Shown here: one piece after another, positions 53,263 to 61,992 of the stretch
How positions within the stretch are numbered: the first letter of the stretch is position 1
Layout: each line of letters begins with the position of its first letter
Source: Planctomycetota bacterium
Lineage (GTDB): Bacteria; Planctomycetota; UBA1135; UBA2386
Assembly (NCBI GenBank): GCA_020638735.1
Contig: JACKHZ010000010.1
Span: 372,001-436,000 of the forward strand
Reading direction: 5' to 3'
Length of the DNA: 64,000 nucleotides
Translations under genes and position numbers: made by a program
The notes under the pieces: model-generated
Database searches by the model: none
What the model saw: only the letters and a program-made list of their open reading frames with translations
Told to the model about the DNA's origin: nothing

Positions 53263-54306
53263 ATGCACTCGCGCCGTGCACTACGACTCGTGGGGCTGCC
53301 GCGCTATCCAGGCGAAGGGCCGCGTGACCTGAGTCGGCCCCTCGAGCAAGTTCGCGTCCTGGTCGATTCCCGGACCGACGGGCAGCGCCTCGACCTGGCG
53401 CTGGCAGCCGTGCTCACCTGGCGCTCCCGGTCGAGCATCGTGCGTCTGATCGAGAACGGCATGGTGCGTCTAGAAGGGCGCGCGGTGCCGGCGTCACGCC
53501 GGGTTCGGGCGGGCGAGACGATCGAGGTGGACGTGCCGCCGCCGCCGGTGCCTGCGCCCGCGGCGCCCGACGCCTTCACGTTGCCGATCCTCTACGAGGA
53601 CCGGGTGATGGTCGCGGTCGACAAGCCGCCCGGCATGGCCGTGCACCCGTCCGGGCGTCACCTGAGTGGCACGTTGATCCACGAGCTCCACCGTCGCTAC
53701 CGGCGCACGGATGACCCCGCGCACGACGTCGTGCCACGCCTGCTGCATCGGATCGACATCGAGACCTCTGGCGTGGTCGCGGTGGGGCTTGACGAGCTCT
53801 TCCACCAGCAGGTCCGTCAGCAGTTCGAGGACCGGGTCGTCGAGAAGACCTACCTCGCCGTCGTGTTCGGTTGTCCCCGCGAGCAGCAAGGGCGCATCGA
53901 CTTCGGCATCCTGCCGGACAAGTCGTCGGCCGTCCGGCTCAAGCTGACCACTGGCGCGCCCGGTGAAGGTCTGTCCGCCGTCACCAACTACCGCGTCGTG
54001 CGAACGGTCGATCGCTACTCCCTCGTCGAGGTCCGTCCCGAGACCGGGCGCACGCATCAGATCCGTGTGCACCTCGCGGCGATCGGCTGTCCGCTCGTCG
54101 GCGACAAGCTCTACGGCCCAGACGAGTCGATCTTCCTCGAGCAGCTGCGCGGGCAGCTCAGTGACGCTTCGCGAGCGGCGCTGGTGCTCGATCGACACGC
54201 GCTGCATTCGCACTCCCTGACCTTCTTCCACCCCGTGCGCGGCGAGCCGTTGACGCTGCGTGCACCGCTGCCTGCCGACCTGGCGACGCTGGTCGGCGAA
54301 GGCTGA
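53263..54306 (+). CDS. RluA-family rRNA pseudouridine synthase
   Basis: 347 aa. An S4-type RNA-binding domain (about residues 38-92: QRLDLALAAVLTWRSRSSIV, ENGMVRLEGRAVPASRRVRA) is followed by the catalytic domain with the active-site motif LHRIDIETSGVVAVG (Asp165); RluA/RluD usually read HRLDxxTSG, so HRIDIETSG is a mild variant. Later marks are EKTYLAVVFG, ETGRTHQIRVHLAAIG, CPLVGDKLYG and LDRHALHSHSLTF. It isomerises uridine in rRNA or tRNA; the exact site cannot be told. The protein begins with ~30 extra Arg-rich residues from the chosen ATG, so a later GTG start near the S4 domain is possible. Likely transcribed with rpsU. Confidence 0.92.
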   Translation: MHSRRALRLVGLPRYPGEGPRDLSRPLEQVRVLVDSRTDGQRLDLALAAVLTWRSRSSIVRLIENGMVRLEGRAVPASRRVRAGETIEVDVPPPPVPAPAAPDAFTLPILYEDRVMVAVDKPPGMAVHPSGRHLSGTLIHELHRRYRRTDDPAHDVVPRLLHRIDIETSGVVAVGLDELFHQQVRQQFEDRVVEKTYLAVVFGCPREQQGRIDFGILPDKSSAVRLKLTTGAPGEGLSAVTNYRVVRTVDRYSLVEVRPETGRTHQIRVHLAAIGCPLVGDKLYGPDESIFLEQLRGQLSDASRAALVLDRHALHSHSLTFFHPVRGEPLTLRAPLPADLATLVGEG

Positions 54307-54345
54307 TCGCGGGCGAGGATCGGGCGACCGCCCCCTCGCGCCGCC

Positions 54346-54567
54346 TCACATCCGATCGTCGATCGGTAGCACCAGCCGGTAGCGGTCCGTCGATCGCATC
54401 GGATCGACGCTGAGCCGGTCCATGCCTGCGGCGGCAGCGGCGGTTCGTTGCGGTTGGCGTTCGCCAGGGCCGCTGCGTGCCGCACGTGGATCCTGGCTGG
54501 TCCGGAAGCCCTCCATGCCCTGCACGGCCTTGGCCGTGCCCCGGTCCACCTCGATGCTCGAGTCCAT
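54346..54567 (-). CDS. Small protein of unknown function, 73 aa
   Basis: Start fixed by a strong AAGGAG (54574-54579) 6 bases before the ATG. The product begins MDSSIEVDRGTAKAVQGMEG, is Arg/Asp-rich and shows an AAAAAGMDRLSVDPMRSTDR stretch before the C-terminal RLVLPIDDRM. Without signal or membrane segment and without a recognised family. It lies 71 bp after the membrane protein gene on the same strand. The ribosome site is the main evidence that it is real. Confidence 0.55.
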   Translation of the reverse strand: MDSSIEVDRGTAKAVQGMEGFRTSQDPRAARSGPGERQPQRTAAAAAGMDRLSVDPMRSTDRYRLVLPIDDRM

Positions 54568-54638
54568 AGGGCGCTCCTTGGTCGGTAACCGGCCCAAGGT
54601 AGTGCATCCCGGCGGTTCTCGCCACCGCCCGACACGGC

Positions 54639-56327
54639 TCAGGGAGCGAAAGCCGCGCCGATCAGCCACGGCAGGACGCTGAGGACCGCGTAGAGCACCC
54701 AGACCGCGCGCAGCTCCCGGCCGACGGTCGGCGGCACGGCGACAGCGCCGGCTGCGTCTGGTGCGCCGCTCACCGTTGCCGGGGCTGGGCTTGTGTCCGG
54801 CGCGACGCCGTCGGCGGCGACCGCCACCGACACGATCGGCGCGCCGTCGGCCGTCGGCCGCTGCCGCAGGGCCATCACCGCCACGCCGACCGCGGCGGCG
54901 GCCGCCGGCCAGCGCAGCGCGACCGGAACCAACGCCCCGAACAGCGTGCCGAGCCCGCCGAGCACCAGCGCGCCAGCCATCAGCGCGCCCATCTCGAGGC
55001 CCTGGTCCTCTTCCTGGTCGACGCTGAACGGCACCCTGGCGAGCCGGCTGACCATCGGTCGCGCGGCCAGCGCCGACAGTCCCAGCGCGAACACCGCCGC
55101 CGCCGTGCGATCGCCGCGTTCCGGTCCGACGGCCAGCAAGACCGCGATCGCGACGCCGTGCACCGGCAGCAGCACATGGGTCACGAGGGCCCGCCACGTC
55201 GCGTCGCGCACGGTCGCGAGGTCGAGTCCCGGCGCGTGGGTGAAGATCCAGCCGGTGCCTGCCTGATCCGCACGCGGCAGGAAGGCGATCAGGAACGGCA
55301 GGTAGATCGCGGGCAGCTGCAGCAGCAGGCAGACCATCACGTAGCCGTGTTGGCCGTCGCGCATGGTCAAGAACACCATGCCCGCCGGCAGCCCGAGCAG
55401 CGGCAGCACGCGGGCACGGAAGCCGGCGCTCCGCCACATCGAGATGGCGACGAAGTCGGCGACGGCGAGGCGAGGGCCGCGCCCGGCCAGCACGCCGAGC
55501 AGCCGCCGCAGCGGCCCGACGCCGCCGACCTGCACGCGGCTCGGCGTGGCGGCCCGCGACAGCAGCACCGTCACCACCAGCATTCCACCCGCCAGTCCGA
55601 GCCAGGGCAGGAGTCGCCAACCCTCGGCGACCGGCGCCCACAGCAGCCGCGCCGCGTGGTAGGGGGGCAGCAGCTCGGCGCCGAGACGTCCGATCGGCAG
55701 CGCGTCGGCGTCCTTGCCTAGCCGCTGCAGGCCGAGCACGAACAGCACGAAGCCCGCGCCGAGCAGCAGCGCCTTCATCGAGCCCATCACCAGCGTCGCT
55801 CGTTCTCCGCCGACCATCCGTGCCAACACGCTGCGCAGCGTGGCCAGCCCGCCGCTCGCCAGCGCGCTGCAGCTGCCGGCGGCGATCACGTAGCCCAAGG
55901 CCTGCAGCGGGTCGCCGCGCAGGTGCGCGAGCAGGATCGCCGGCGGCAACGCCATGCCGGTGGTGACCAGCAGCAAGTGGAACGTCGCGTGCGTCGCCCG
56001 CGCCAGCACGGCAGTCGTGCGCGTGATCGGGGACGTGGCCAGCAAGGCGTCGTCGGCGGCGCGACGCAGCGGTCGCTCGTCATCGGCGAGAGAGCCGATG
56101 CCGACCAGCAACGTCGACAGGCACAGGTTGGCGGCGGCGAACGGGATCGGCGGCACGTCCGGATACAGCAGCGCGGCGAAGATGACCGCCAGCAGCGCCT
56201 GCCACATGATCGTCGTCGTCAGCCCGCTGCCGCCGCCGCCCGCGCGCCGTGCATCGCCGAAGAAGTCGAGCGTCAGCCAGGCTTGCATCAGCGCGGCGAT
56301 CTGGGCGCGCGGCCGTACCTGCGCCAT
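54639..56327 (-). CDS. Multi-spanning membrane protein, ABC-2 permease-like, 562 aa
   Basis: The ATG overlaps the FIST gene stop by one base (TGATG), so it is downstream in the same message. About twelve to fourteen hydrophobic helices are visible, beginning TTTIMWQALLAVIFAALLYP, with clusters in ALGYVIAAGSCSALASGGLA and KALLLGAGFVLFVLGLQRLG; the arrangement of paired helices with soluble amphipathic segments recalls ABC-2 permeases fused in tandem. A helical coupling-like segment FVAISMWRSAGFRARVLPLL occurs mid-protein. No ATPase is nearby. A ~70-residue Ala/Val/Pro-rich stretch precedes the last helix. Function unknown. Confidence 0.75.
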   Translation of the reverse strand: MAQVRPRAQIAALMQAWLTLDFFGDARRAGGGGSGLTTTIMWQALLAVIFAALLYPDVPPIPFAAANLCLSTLLVGIGSLADDERPLRRAADDALLATSPITRTTAVLARATHATFHLLLVTTGMALPPAILLAHLRGDPLQALGYVIAAGSCSALASGGLATLRSVLARMVGGERATLVMGSMKALLLGAGFVLFVLGLQRLGKDADALPIGRLGAELLPPYHAARLLWAPVAEGWRLLPWLGLAGGMLVVTVLLSRAATPSRVQVGGVGPLRRLLGVLAGRGPRLAVADFVAISMWRSAGFRARVLPLLGLPAGMVFLTMRDGQHGYVMVCLLLQLPAIYLPFLIAFLPRADQAGTGWIFTHAPGLDLATVRDATWRALVTHVLLPVHGVAIAVLLAVGPERGDRTAAAVFALGLSALAARPMVSRLARVPFSVDQEEDQGLEMGALMAGALVLGGLGTLFGALVPVALRWPAAAAAVGVAVMALRQRPTADGAPIVSVAVAADGVAPDTSPAPATVSGAPDAAGAVAVPPTVGRELRAVWVLYAVLSVLPWLIGAAFAP

Positions 56328-57478
56328 CAGCGGCCCTCACGCAGCAGGAGGCACGAAGCGGTGTAGCCGTGCAGGTGGGTCGTCGCGCCGACTGGGCCGA
56401 GTTCCCCGTTGCACGTGCAGCCGATCCATGGCACGTCGGGTGCGTTGGCGGAGAAGCAGGCGTGGTCTGCGCCCTCGCGGCCGACGCAGCGGAACATCAG
56501 CGCCGCGTCCGCAGCCGCCGCGTCGCCGAGGGTCAGTCGCAGCGACAGGTCCTCCAGTCCGCACGATCCGTCGCGCACGTGCAGCTGCACCGTTCGCCCG
56601 ACCGACAGGTCCTCGCCGACGACCAGGCGGCCTTCGCCGTCGATGCCGAGCACGTTGCGCACCAGGAAGTCGCCGGCGCCGGGCGCCGCGGTCTGCCACG
56701 GGTCGCTGGCGATGCCGAGGAACAGCGGGTTGCCTTCGACGTGCACCAACTCGGGCTGCGGCAGCGCCGCCAGCTGCTCCTCGACGAAGCGCCGCGCCGG
56801 CTTGTCGTCGACGTGCACCAGCCGGTTGCGGTCGGCGCGCGTGATGCGCCCCGGACCGCCGATCGGGCGGCAGCCCTGCGAGACCACCGCCCGCACCGTG
56901 AGGTCGCCGCTCAGCGAGAGCAGCACCGCGCCGCTGCTCAGCGCCCGGCGGCCGCAGAACAGCAGGTTGCCGTGCGGGTGGCGGCTGCCGGCGGCGAGTC
57001 CGCCGACCTTCGGCGCGTCGGGCAACACGAAGTCGAGGCCGGCGAGCAGCGCGCGCATGTCGCAGTCGAACGGTTCCCCGATCACCACCATGCCGCGCAC
57101 CGGCTGCGAGGTCCTCGGCAGCAGCGCCCGCCACGCGGCCGGGGGCGCGTCGGCGTGCGGCAGGTCGGCGTTGGCCACCGCGGTCGCCGCGGCCTCGCCG
57201 GTCGGCATCCGGCCGCCCAGCACGGCGATGCCGGGCACGCGCGACATGCCGTTCGGGTGCAGCAGCTCCGCGCCGGTGCCGCCGATCAGCGTGCCGATCG
57301 GCAGGCGCTCGTGCAGCAGCACGGGCAGTCGTTCCAGCGCGGCGCCGTAGGCGGCGGAGGCGAACACGACCACGAGGTCGAGCGGGGCATCGCCGAGGCG
57401 TCGGCGCAGCTCGCTGACGACGGCGTCGCAGGCCTCCTCGAGGTCGGGCGACTCGGCGAGCGACTGGTGGAACTCCAT
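56327..57478 (-). CDS. FIST domain protein (FIST N + FIST C)
   Basis: 383 aa, from the ATG giving MEFHQSLAESPDLEEACDAV. The N-terminal FIST domain carries LDLVVVFASAAYG, LLHERLPIGTLIGGTGAELL and PKVGGLAAGSRHPHGN; the C-terminal FIST_C has LPQPELVHVEGNPLFLGIAS, DFLVRNVLGIDGEGRLVVGE, LSLRLTLGD and ALMFRCVGREGADHACFSAN with the closing WIGCTCNGELGPVG. FIST proteins are cytoplasmic sensors proposed to bind small ligands such as amino acids, usually next to kinases or cyclases. Here the partner is a membrane protein translated from the same message, which is unusual. No kinase is adjacent. Confidence 0.92.
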   Translation of the reverse strand: MEFHQSLAESPDLEEACDAVVSELRRRLGDAPLDLVVVFASAAYGAALERLPVLLHERLPIGTLIGGTGAELLHPNGMSRVPGIAVLGGRMPTGEAAATAVANADLPHADAPPAAWRALLPRTSQPVRGMVVIGEPFDCDMRALLAGLDFVLPDAPKVGGLAAGSRHPHGNLLFCGRRALSSGAVLLSLSGDLTVRAVVSQGCRPIGGPGRITRADRNRLVHVDDKPARRFVEEQLAALPQPELVHVEGNPLFLGIASDPWQTAAPGAGDFLVRNVLGIDGEGRLVVGEDLSVGRTVQLHVRDGSCGLEDLSLRLTLGDAAAADAALMFRCVGREGADHACFSANAPDVPWIGCTCNGELGPVGATTHLHGYTASCLLLREGR

Positions 57479-57589
57479 GGCGGCAGCCGGACACGATAGG
57501 GCGGGCGGCGGACCGTGCAACGCGGCGGACCCGGCCGCGGGGAGGGGAATCGTTGCCCGAGTCGGCGCGGCGTGCGAACGTGCTGCCCC

Positions 57590-58204
57590 GTGCAAGTCGT
57601 CGTCGTGCGATCGCCAGGTCTGGGCGCTGCCCCGCATTGGAGCGCGGGCTTCGCCGACGAACTCGGACAGCTGCTCGCGGCGCGCGGTGACGCCGTGCGT
57701 CAGCTCCTGCCGGGCCGGCCCGAGCAGGCGGCGTTGCCGGCGGCCGCAGTCGCGGCCGGCAACTGCGACATGCAGCTCGAATGCGACCTGACCACGGCGC
57801 TGCGCGAGTGGCCGCAGGCGGCCGTCGTGCACGTCGGCGTCGGCGCGCGCGGAACGCCCAACGTGCTGTGGATCGCCGACCGCCTCGGCAGCCGGGCGAT
57901 CGCGTGCGCGCGCGGCGACGAGCTGGTGTGCGCGCGCGGCGACCTGCGCGATCGCGACGGCCTGCCCTGCGCCGAGTTCGTCGACGCCGCGCGTTGCCGC
58001 CGCTGCTGCACGACGTCTTGGCGGCGCCGTCCGCACCTGCCGGACCTGCAGAACCGCACCGACCTCTGCGTGGCGTCGCTGTTGGTCGCCGAGCTGACGT
58101 TCGTGCGCGACGATGTGGATCGGCAGCGACTCGCCTCGCTGGGTCTGCCCGCCGCGCGCATGGTCATCGGCTTGACGCCCGCGGCGGTGGCGGCGCGGCT
58201 CTGA
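57590..58204 (+). CDS. Glycosyltransferase-like N-terminal domain protein, 204 aa
   Basis: From a GTG. The strand-helix order VQVVVVRSPGLGAAPHWSAG, VVHVGVGARGTPNVLWIADR suggests a GT-B-type N-domain, and the end DLQNRTDLCVASLLVAELTF, VRDDVDRQRLASLGLP resembles the linker before the second Rossmann domain of GT4 enzymes. No C-terminal catalytic half follows, so it is either a stand-alone domain or a decayed gene, though it is intact as read. A Cys-rich knot (ARCRRCCTTSW) is striking. It is divergent from the FIST gene by 111 bp and ends 3 bp from the convergent hydrolase. Confidence 0.6.
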   Translation: MQVVVVRSPGLGAAPHWSAGFADELGQLLAARGDAVRQLLPGRPEQAALPAAAVAAGNCDMQLECDLTTALREWPQAAVVHVGVGARGTPNVLWIADRLGSRAIACARGDELVCARGDLRDRDGLPCAEFVDAARCRRCCTTSWRRRPHLPDLQNRTDLCVASLLVAELTFVRDDVDRQRLASLGLPAARMVIGLTPAAVAARL

Positions 58205-58207
58205 GCC

Positions 58208-59719
58208 TCAGTCGCCGCGGCGGAAGTCCAACGCGCCGAAGTCGAAGTCCGCGATCGGGCACTCGACCTTGAAGCCGGCGACGTCGCCGCCCGCGGTGAA
58301 GTCGAAGGTCACCAGCGCGAACGGCAGGAAGCGGTCCGGGAAGTCGACGCGGAAGGTGTCGTCGTGCCAGTGCCGCATCGCGCCGAACAGCCGCCGCTTC
58401 GACGGCAACAGCACGACGTGTAGCGCGCCGTTCTCGAGCTCGATCGCGGCGGGGCCGTAGATCTCGTCCTCGTACTTGCCCGCGTAGTCGGCCAGCGGGT
58501 GGCTGGGGCTGGTGCCTTCGCGGTGCTTCGCCTCGCGCGCTGCGACCTCGGCCGCGTGCCGACCGTCGATGCGCTTCTTGATCACGGCGAGGCGCTCGAC
58601 CATCGCCATGCCGTCCTCGCCGGCGTGCTCGGCGTAGAGCGCGCGCTTGAGCGCCTCGTTGACGACGCCGTCGTTGCCGTTGTTGAGCACCGCGAAGGCG
58701 AAGCCGTCGGCCGGCATCAGCGACACCTTGCTGAGGAACCCTGGCATGCCGCCGTCGTGCTCGACGACCTTGTTGCCGTGGTCGAGCGACAGGAACCAGC
58801 CCATGCCGTAGCTGCGGAAGTCGGCGACGTCGGGGCCCGAACCGGCGGTGTTCAGCGCCGTGTGTGGCCGCCACATCTGCAGCAGCGACTCCGTGCTCAG
58901 GAGCTGCTGATCGCCGAGCCTGCCGCCGGCGACCAGCATGCGCATCCACGCCGTCAACTCGTGCACCGACGAGTAGATCGACGCCGCCGGCTTGCAGGCG
59001 ACGAACTCGTGATCGACGACCGCGACGCCGTCGATGTGCGGCGTCGCGCGCTCGGCTTCGGCCGGCAGGCGCTGCGCCGACGTGCGGCTCGTCTCCATGT
59101 GCAGCGGCCGCAGCAACCGCTCGGTGACGAAGTCCTCCCAGCTCTGGCCGCTGACCTTCTCGACCACCAGGCCGGCGACCATGTACATCAGGTTCTGGTA
59201 GCCGAACTGCTCGCGGAAGCGCTGCACGATCGGCAACTTGGCCATGCGCCTCAGCACCTCGCGGTCGTCGTAGTCGCTGCCGTACCACAGCAGGTCGCCG
59301 GCGAACGTCACCAGCCCGCAGCGGTGGCACAGCAGGTCGCGCACCGTCATGTGCTCGGTGATCCACGCGTCCTGCATGCGGAACTCCGGCACGTGCTCGA
59401 CGACCAGGTCGTCCCAGTCGAGCTTCTTCTCCTGCACGAGCAGGGCGACCGCCGCGGCGGTGAACGCCTTGCTGCACGACGCGATGTTGCACAGGGTCGC
59501 CGGCGTCATCGGCAGCCCGTCGGCGCGTTCGCCGTAGGCAGTCTCGGCGAGCACCTCGCCGTTCTGCACGACCGAGACGGCGAGGCCCTTGACGCCGAAG
59601 CGTTCGCCGGCGGTCGCCACCAGCTCGGCGACCCGTTCGGCGGTCAATGGGGACTGGGCGACGGCCGTCCATGCGGCGAACAGCAGTGCGGCGACGGCGA
59701 AGAGCGGGCGGCGGATCAT
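58208..59719 (-). CDS. Serine beta-lactamase-like hydrolase (class C/PBP fold), exported
   Basis: 503 aa from the ATG that opens a signal peptide (MIRRPLFAVAALLFAAWTAV); the upstream frame adds 86 unlikely residues. Catalytic motifs of the class C/PBP4* fold: Ser81-x-x-Lys84 in NIASCSKAFTA, Y-x-N in FGYQNLMYM, and HDG in VEHDGGMPGFLSKVS (in place of KTG). A C-terminal lipocalin-like DUF3471-type beta domain is likely (LADYAGKYEDEIYG, LPSKRRLFGAMRHWHDDTFR). Such proteins are D-aminopeptidases, esterases or peptidoglycan hydrolases; antibiotic hydrolysis is not implied. It is convergent with the short glycosyltransferase-like gene. Confidence 0.92.
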   Translation of the reverse strand: MIRRPLFAVAALLFAAWTAVAQSPLTAERVAELVATAGERFGVKGLAVSVVQNGEVLAETAYGERADGLPMTPATLCNIASCSKAFTAAAVALLVQEKKLDWDDLVVEHVPEFRMQDAWITEHMTVRDLLCHRCGLVTFAGDLLWYGSDYDDREVLRRMAKLPIVQRFREQFGYQNLMYMVAGLVVEKVSGQSWEDFVTERLLRPLHMETSRTSAQRLPAEAERATPHIDGVAVVDHEFVACKPAASIYSSVHELTAWMRMLVAGGRLGDQQLLSTESLLQMWRPHTALNTAGSGPDVADFRSYGMGWFLSLDHGNKVVEHDGGMPGFLSKVSLMPADGFAFAVLNNGNDGVVNEALKRALYAEHAGEDGMAMVERLAVIKKRIDGRHAAEVAAREAKHREGTSPSHPLADYAGKYEDEIYGPAAIELENGALHVVLLPSKRRLFGAMRHWHDDTFRVDFPDRFLPFALVTFDFTAGGDVAGFKVECPIADFDFGALDFRRGD

Positions 59720-59852
59720 CGGGCGGATGGCAATGGAGGGACGGCGACGCGGACGAGCGTCTTTACCCGATGGCCAATACGTCGCGGCAGACAAAGGTGC
59801 GAACCCGGCGCGACGACGAGTCGGTCGCGGCTTGCTATCCTCCGGCCCGCTC

Positions 59853-61964
59853 ATGAACTTCGTCCACCTCGCGACCCCGGCCCTGTTGGCCGCCGCGGCC
59901 CTCGCCCAGGCCTGCCCGCGACCGACCCCGCCACCCGGCGGGTTCGCGATCCACGAAGACCTGCAGGTCCAGGTCACGCTGTCGGACGGCTACGTCGCCT
60001 ACGGCACCATGAAGTACCCGGACGTGGTGCCCCCGGGCTGCGGATGGCCGCTGGTCGTCATGGTGCATCCGTTGGGCAGCTGGCGCGTGGATCTGTGGAC
60101 GGCCCAGGCCGCGCTGGCCGGGCAGGGGTTCGCGGTGTGGGCCTACGACGTGCGCGCGCACGGCCAGGGCCCGGGCGCCAACCCGGGTCACCCCAACGGC
60201 GGCACGACCCTGTGGGGGCCCGTCGAGCGCCACGACCTCGCCGAGCAGATCGCGTTCGTCGGGGCGGACCCCGCCTATGCAGGCATCGCCGACGCGACCC
60301 GCGTCGCGGTGATGGGCGTCAGCCAGGGCGGCGCGCACGCTTGGCAGGCGGCGGCGTTCTCGGGCACCCTGCTGACGACCCCCGGCCGCACGCCGATCAC
60401 CTTCCCGGCCGTCGCCTGCACCGTCGCCACCGATCTGGTGCCGGATCCGATCGACGACTGGCTGCGCGGCGGGGCCATGTTCAGCAGCTGGTTCGTCGCC
60501 GCGATCGACGGCAGCTACACCGGGATCCCGTTCGACGCGAACTTCCTGCAGACGGCGCGCGACGCGTTCGAGCAGCAGGACCCGGCGGGGTTGCAGGCGG
60601 CTTACGCCGCCGAAGGGCGCGGCGTCGCCGACGCGCTGGCGACGACCGCCGTGCCGGTGCTGTACGGCCACGCGTACCTCGACAACATCGACAGCCCGGT
60701 CAGCGGCGTCGAACGTATGGAGGCGATGGTGGCGCCGCATCGCGCCGTGCTGGGCAGCGTCGGTCACGGCGTGCCGGCCAACGGTCTGCAGATCACGGCG
60801 CGCGACAACCTGACCCTGCGCTGGCTCAACCGCTACCTCTGGGATGTGCCCAACGAGGTCGAACTGGAAGAACCCAACGTCCTGTCGCTGGTGCCGCTCG
60901 ATCCCGCCGACGCGGCCGACCCGACGTTCGCCTGGAGTCGCCGTCAGCTCGCCGATCTGCAGCCGGACCCGTCTGCCCGCAGGTGGTTCCTCTACGACGA
61001 CCTGGCGCTTCGCGACGAAGCGCCCCAGGTGCCGCAGCTGCCGCTGTCGATCACGCAGGTCGTCGATCCGCTCGCGACGACGTTCGACCCGGTGAGCTAC
61101 CTGTCGGCCCCGTCGTTGCGCGATGCGCCGGCGGTGCTCGCGGCGTGTCCGCTCTCCGAACAGGTCTGGACGCTCGACGTCGCCGACACCTGCGAGCTCG
61201 CACGCAGCGCCCGGCTGCACCTGCACGTGGTGCCGGACGCGGCCTCCTGGATGCTCGCCGCGACGCTCAGCGTGCAACCTCCAGGCGGCACCGAGGTGCT
61301 GCTCGGCGGTCGCGCCGTCGCCTCGCGCAGCAGCACGCCGGGCGTCGACGAATGGCACGAACTGCGGTTGCCGCCGGTGGCGACCCGCATTCCGGCCGGC
61401 TCGACGCTGCGCCTGCGGCTGCGCAACCTCTGGCTGCGCGACCCGCCGATGCAGTCCGGGCTCGAGGTGGCGCCGATCTTCGGCGACTTCCAGGTCGTGG
61501 TCGTGCTCGGCGACCAGCCGGGCGGCTCGTGGCTCGACCTGCCGCTCGAGGTGCCGAGGCCGCGACTGGTCGCGGACCGCGAGCGCATCGACCTCGACAC
61601 CGCGCAGCCGATCAACGCGACGTTGCGCGCGGGCGACGAGCGCGCGGGCTTCCCGTACTTCGCCGCCGTGGGGATCAGCGGGCAGGTCCCGACCACCAAC
61701 TACCTCGGCGAGACGATCCCGACCGACGGCGACTGGCTGGTGATCGCGTCGGCCGCGAACACCTGGGAACCTGCCTTCTACCAGGGCTTCCTCGGTTTCC
61801 TCGACAACGACGGGAACGCGCAGCTGGTGCTCGACTACTCGGCGATCTCGCCGCTGCCGCAGTTCCTCAACGGCTTGCAGCTGACGCTGGTCGGCTTCGT
61901 GTGGGACGGCCCGTGGGCGCCCACCGGTGCGGCGAGCAACGCGTTCGACGTGATGCTGCGGTGA
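59853..61964 (+). CDS. Exported alpha/beta hydrolase, S15/CocE-like, 703 aa
   Basis: Starts at the ATG opening a signal peptide (MNFVHLATPALLAAAALAQA). The N-terminal alpha/beta hydrolase has the nucleophile elbow GVSQGG (Ser157), catalytic His305 in GSVGHGVP, and an early VVMVHPLGSWRVDLW. The second half (from about residue 410) is a jelly-roll as in X-Pro dipeptidyl-peptidase S15/cocaine esterase (DVADTCELARSARLHLHVVP, ATLSVQPPGG, LRLPPVATRIPAG, STLRLRLRNLWLRDP). A Pro-rich segment joins the two. Family members hydrolyse amides or esters. The final ~130 residues (VPRPRLVADRERIDLDTAQP onward) form an extra beta domain not usual in CocE. Confidence 0.85.
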   Translation: MNFVHLATPALLAAAALAQACPRPTPPPGGFAIHEDLQVQVTLSDGYVAYGTMKYPDVVPPGCGWPLVVMVHPLGSWRVDLWTAQAALAGQGFAVWAYDVRAHGQGPGANPGHPNGGTTLWGPVERHDLAEQIAFVGADPAYAGIADATRVAVMGVSQGGAHAWQAAAFSGTLLTTPGRTPITFPAVACTVATDLVPDPIDDWLRGGAMFSSWFVAAIDGSYTGIPFDANFLQTARDAFEQQDPAGLQAAYAAEGRGVADALATTAVPVLYGHAYLDNIDSPVSGVERMEAMVAPHRAVLGSVGHGVPANGLQITARDNLTLRWLNRYLWDVPNEVELEEPNVLSLVPLDPADAADPTFAWSRRQLADLQPDPSARRWFLYDDLALRDEAPQVPQLPLSITQVVDPLATTFDPVSYLSAPSLRDAPAVLAACPLSEQVWTLDVADTCELARSARLHLHVVPDAASWMLAATLSVQPPGGTEVLLGGRAVASRSSTPGVDEWHELRLPPVATRIPAGSTLRLRLRNLWLRDPPMQSGLEVAPIFGDFQVVVVLGDQPGGSWLDLPLEVPRPRLVADRERIDLDTAQPINATLRAGDERAGFPYFAAVGISGQVPTTNYLGETIPTDGDWLVIASAANTWEPAFYQGFLGFLDNDGNAQLVLDYSAISPLPQFLNGLQLTLVGFVWDGPWAPTGAASNAFDVMLR

Positions 61965-61992
61965 GACGGGTGGTCCGGCCGATAGCAGCCGG

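Noticed and set aside
58208..59719. Antibiotic-resistance beta-lactamase
   Set aside because: The fold motifs fit the broad serine hydrolase class (HDG rather than KTG); nothing points to beta-lactam hydrolysis.
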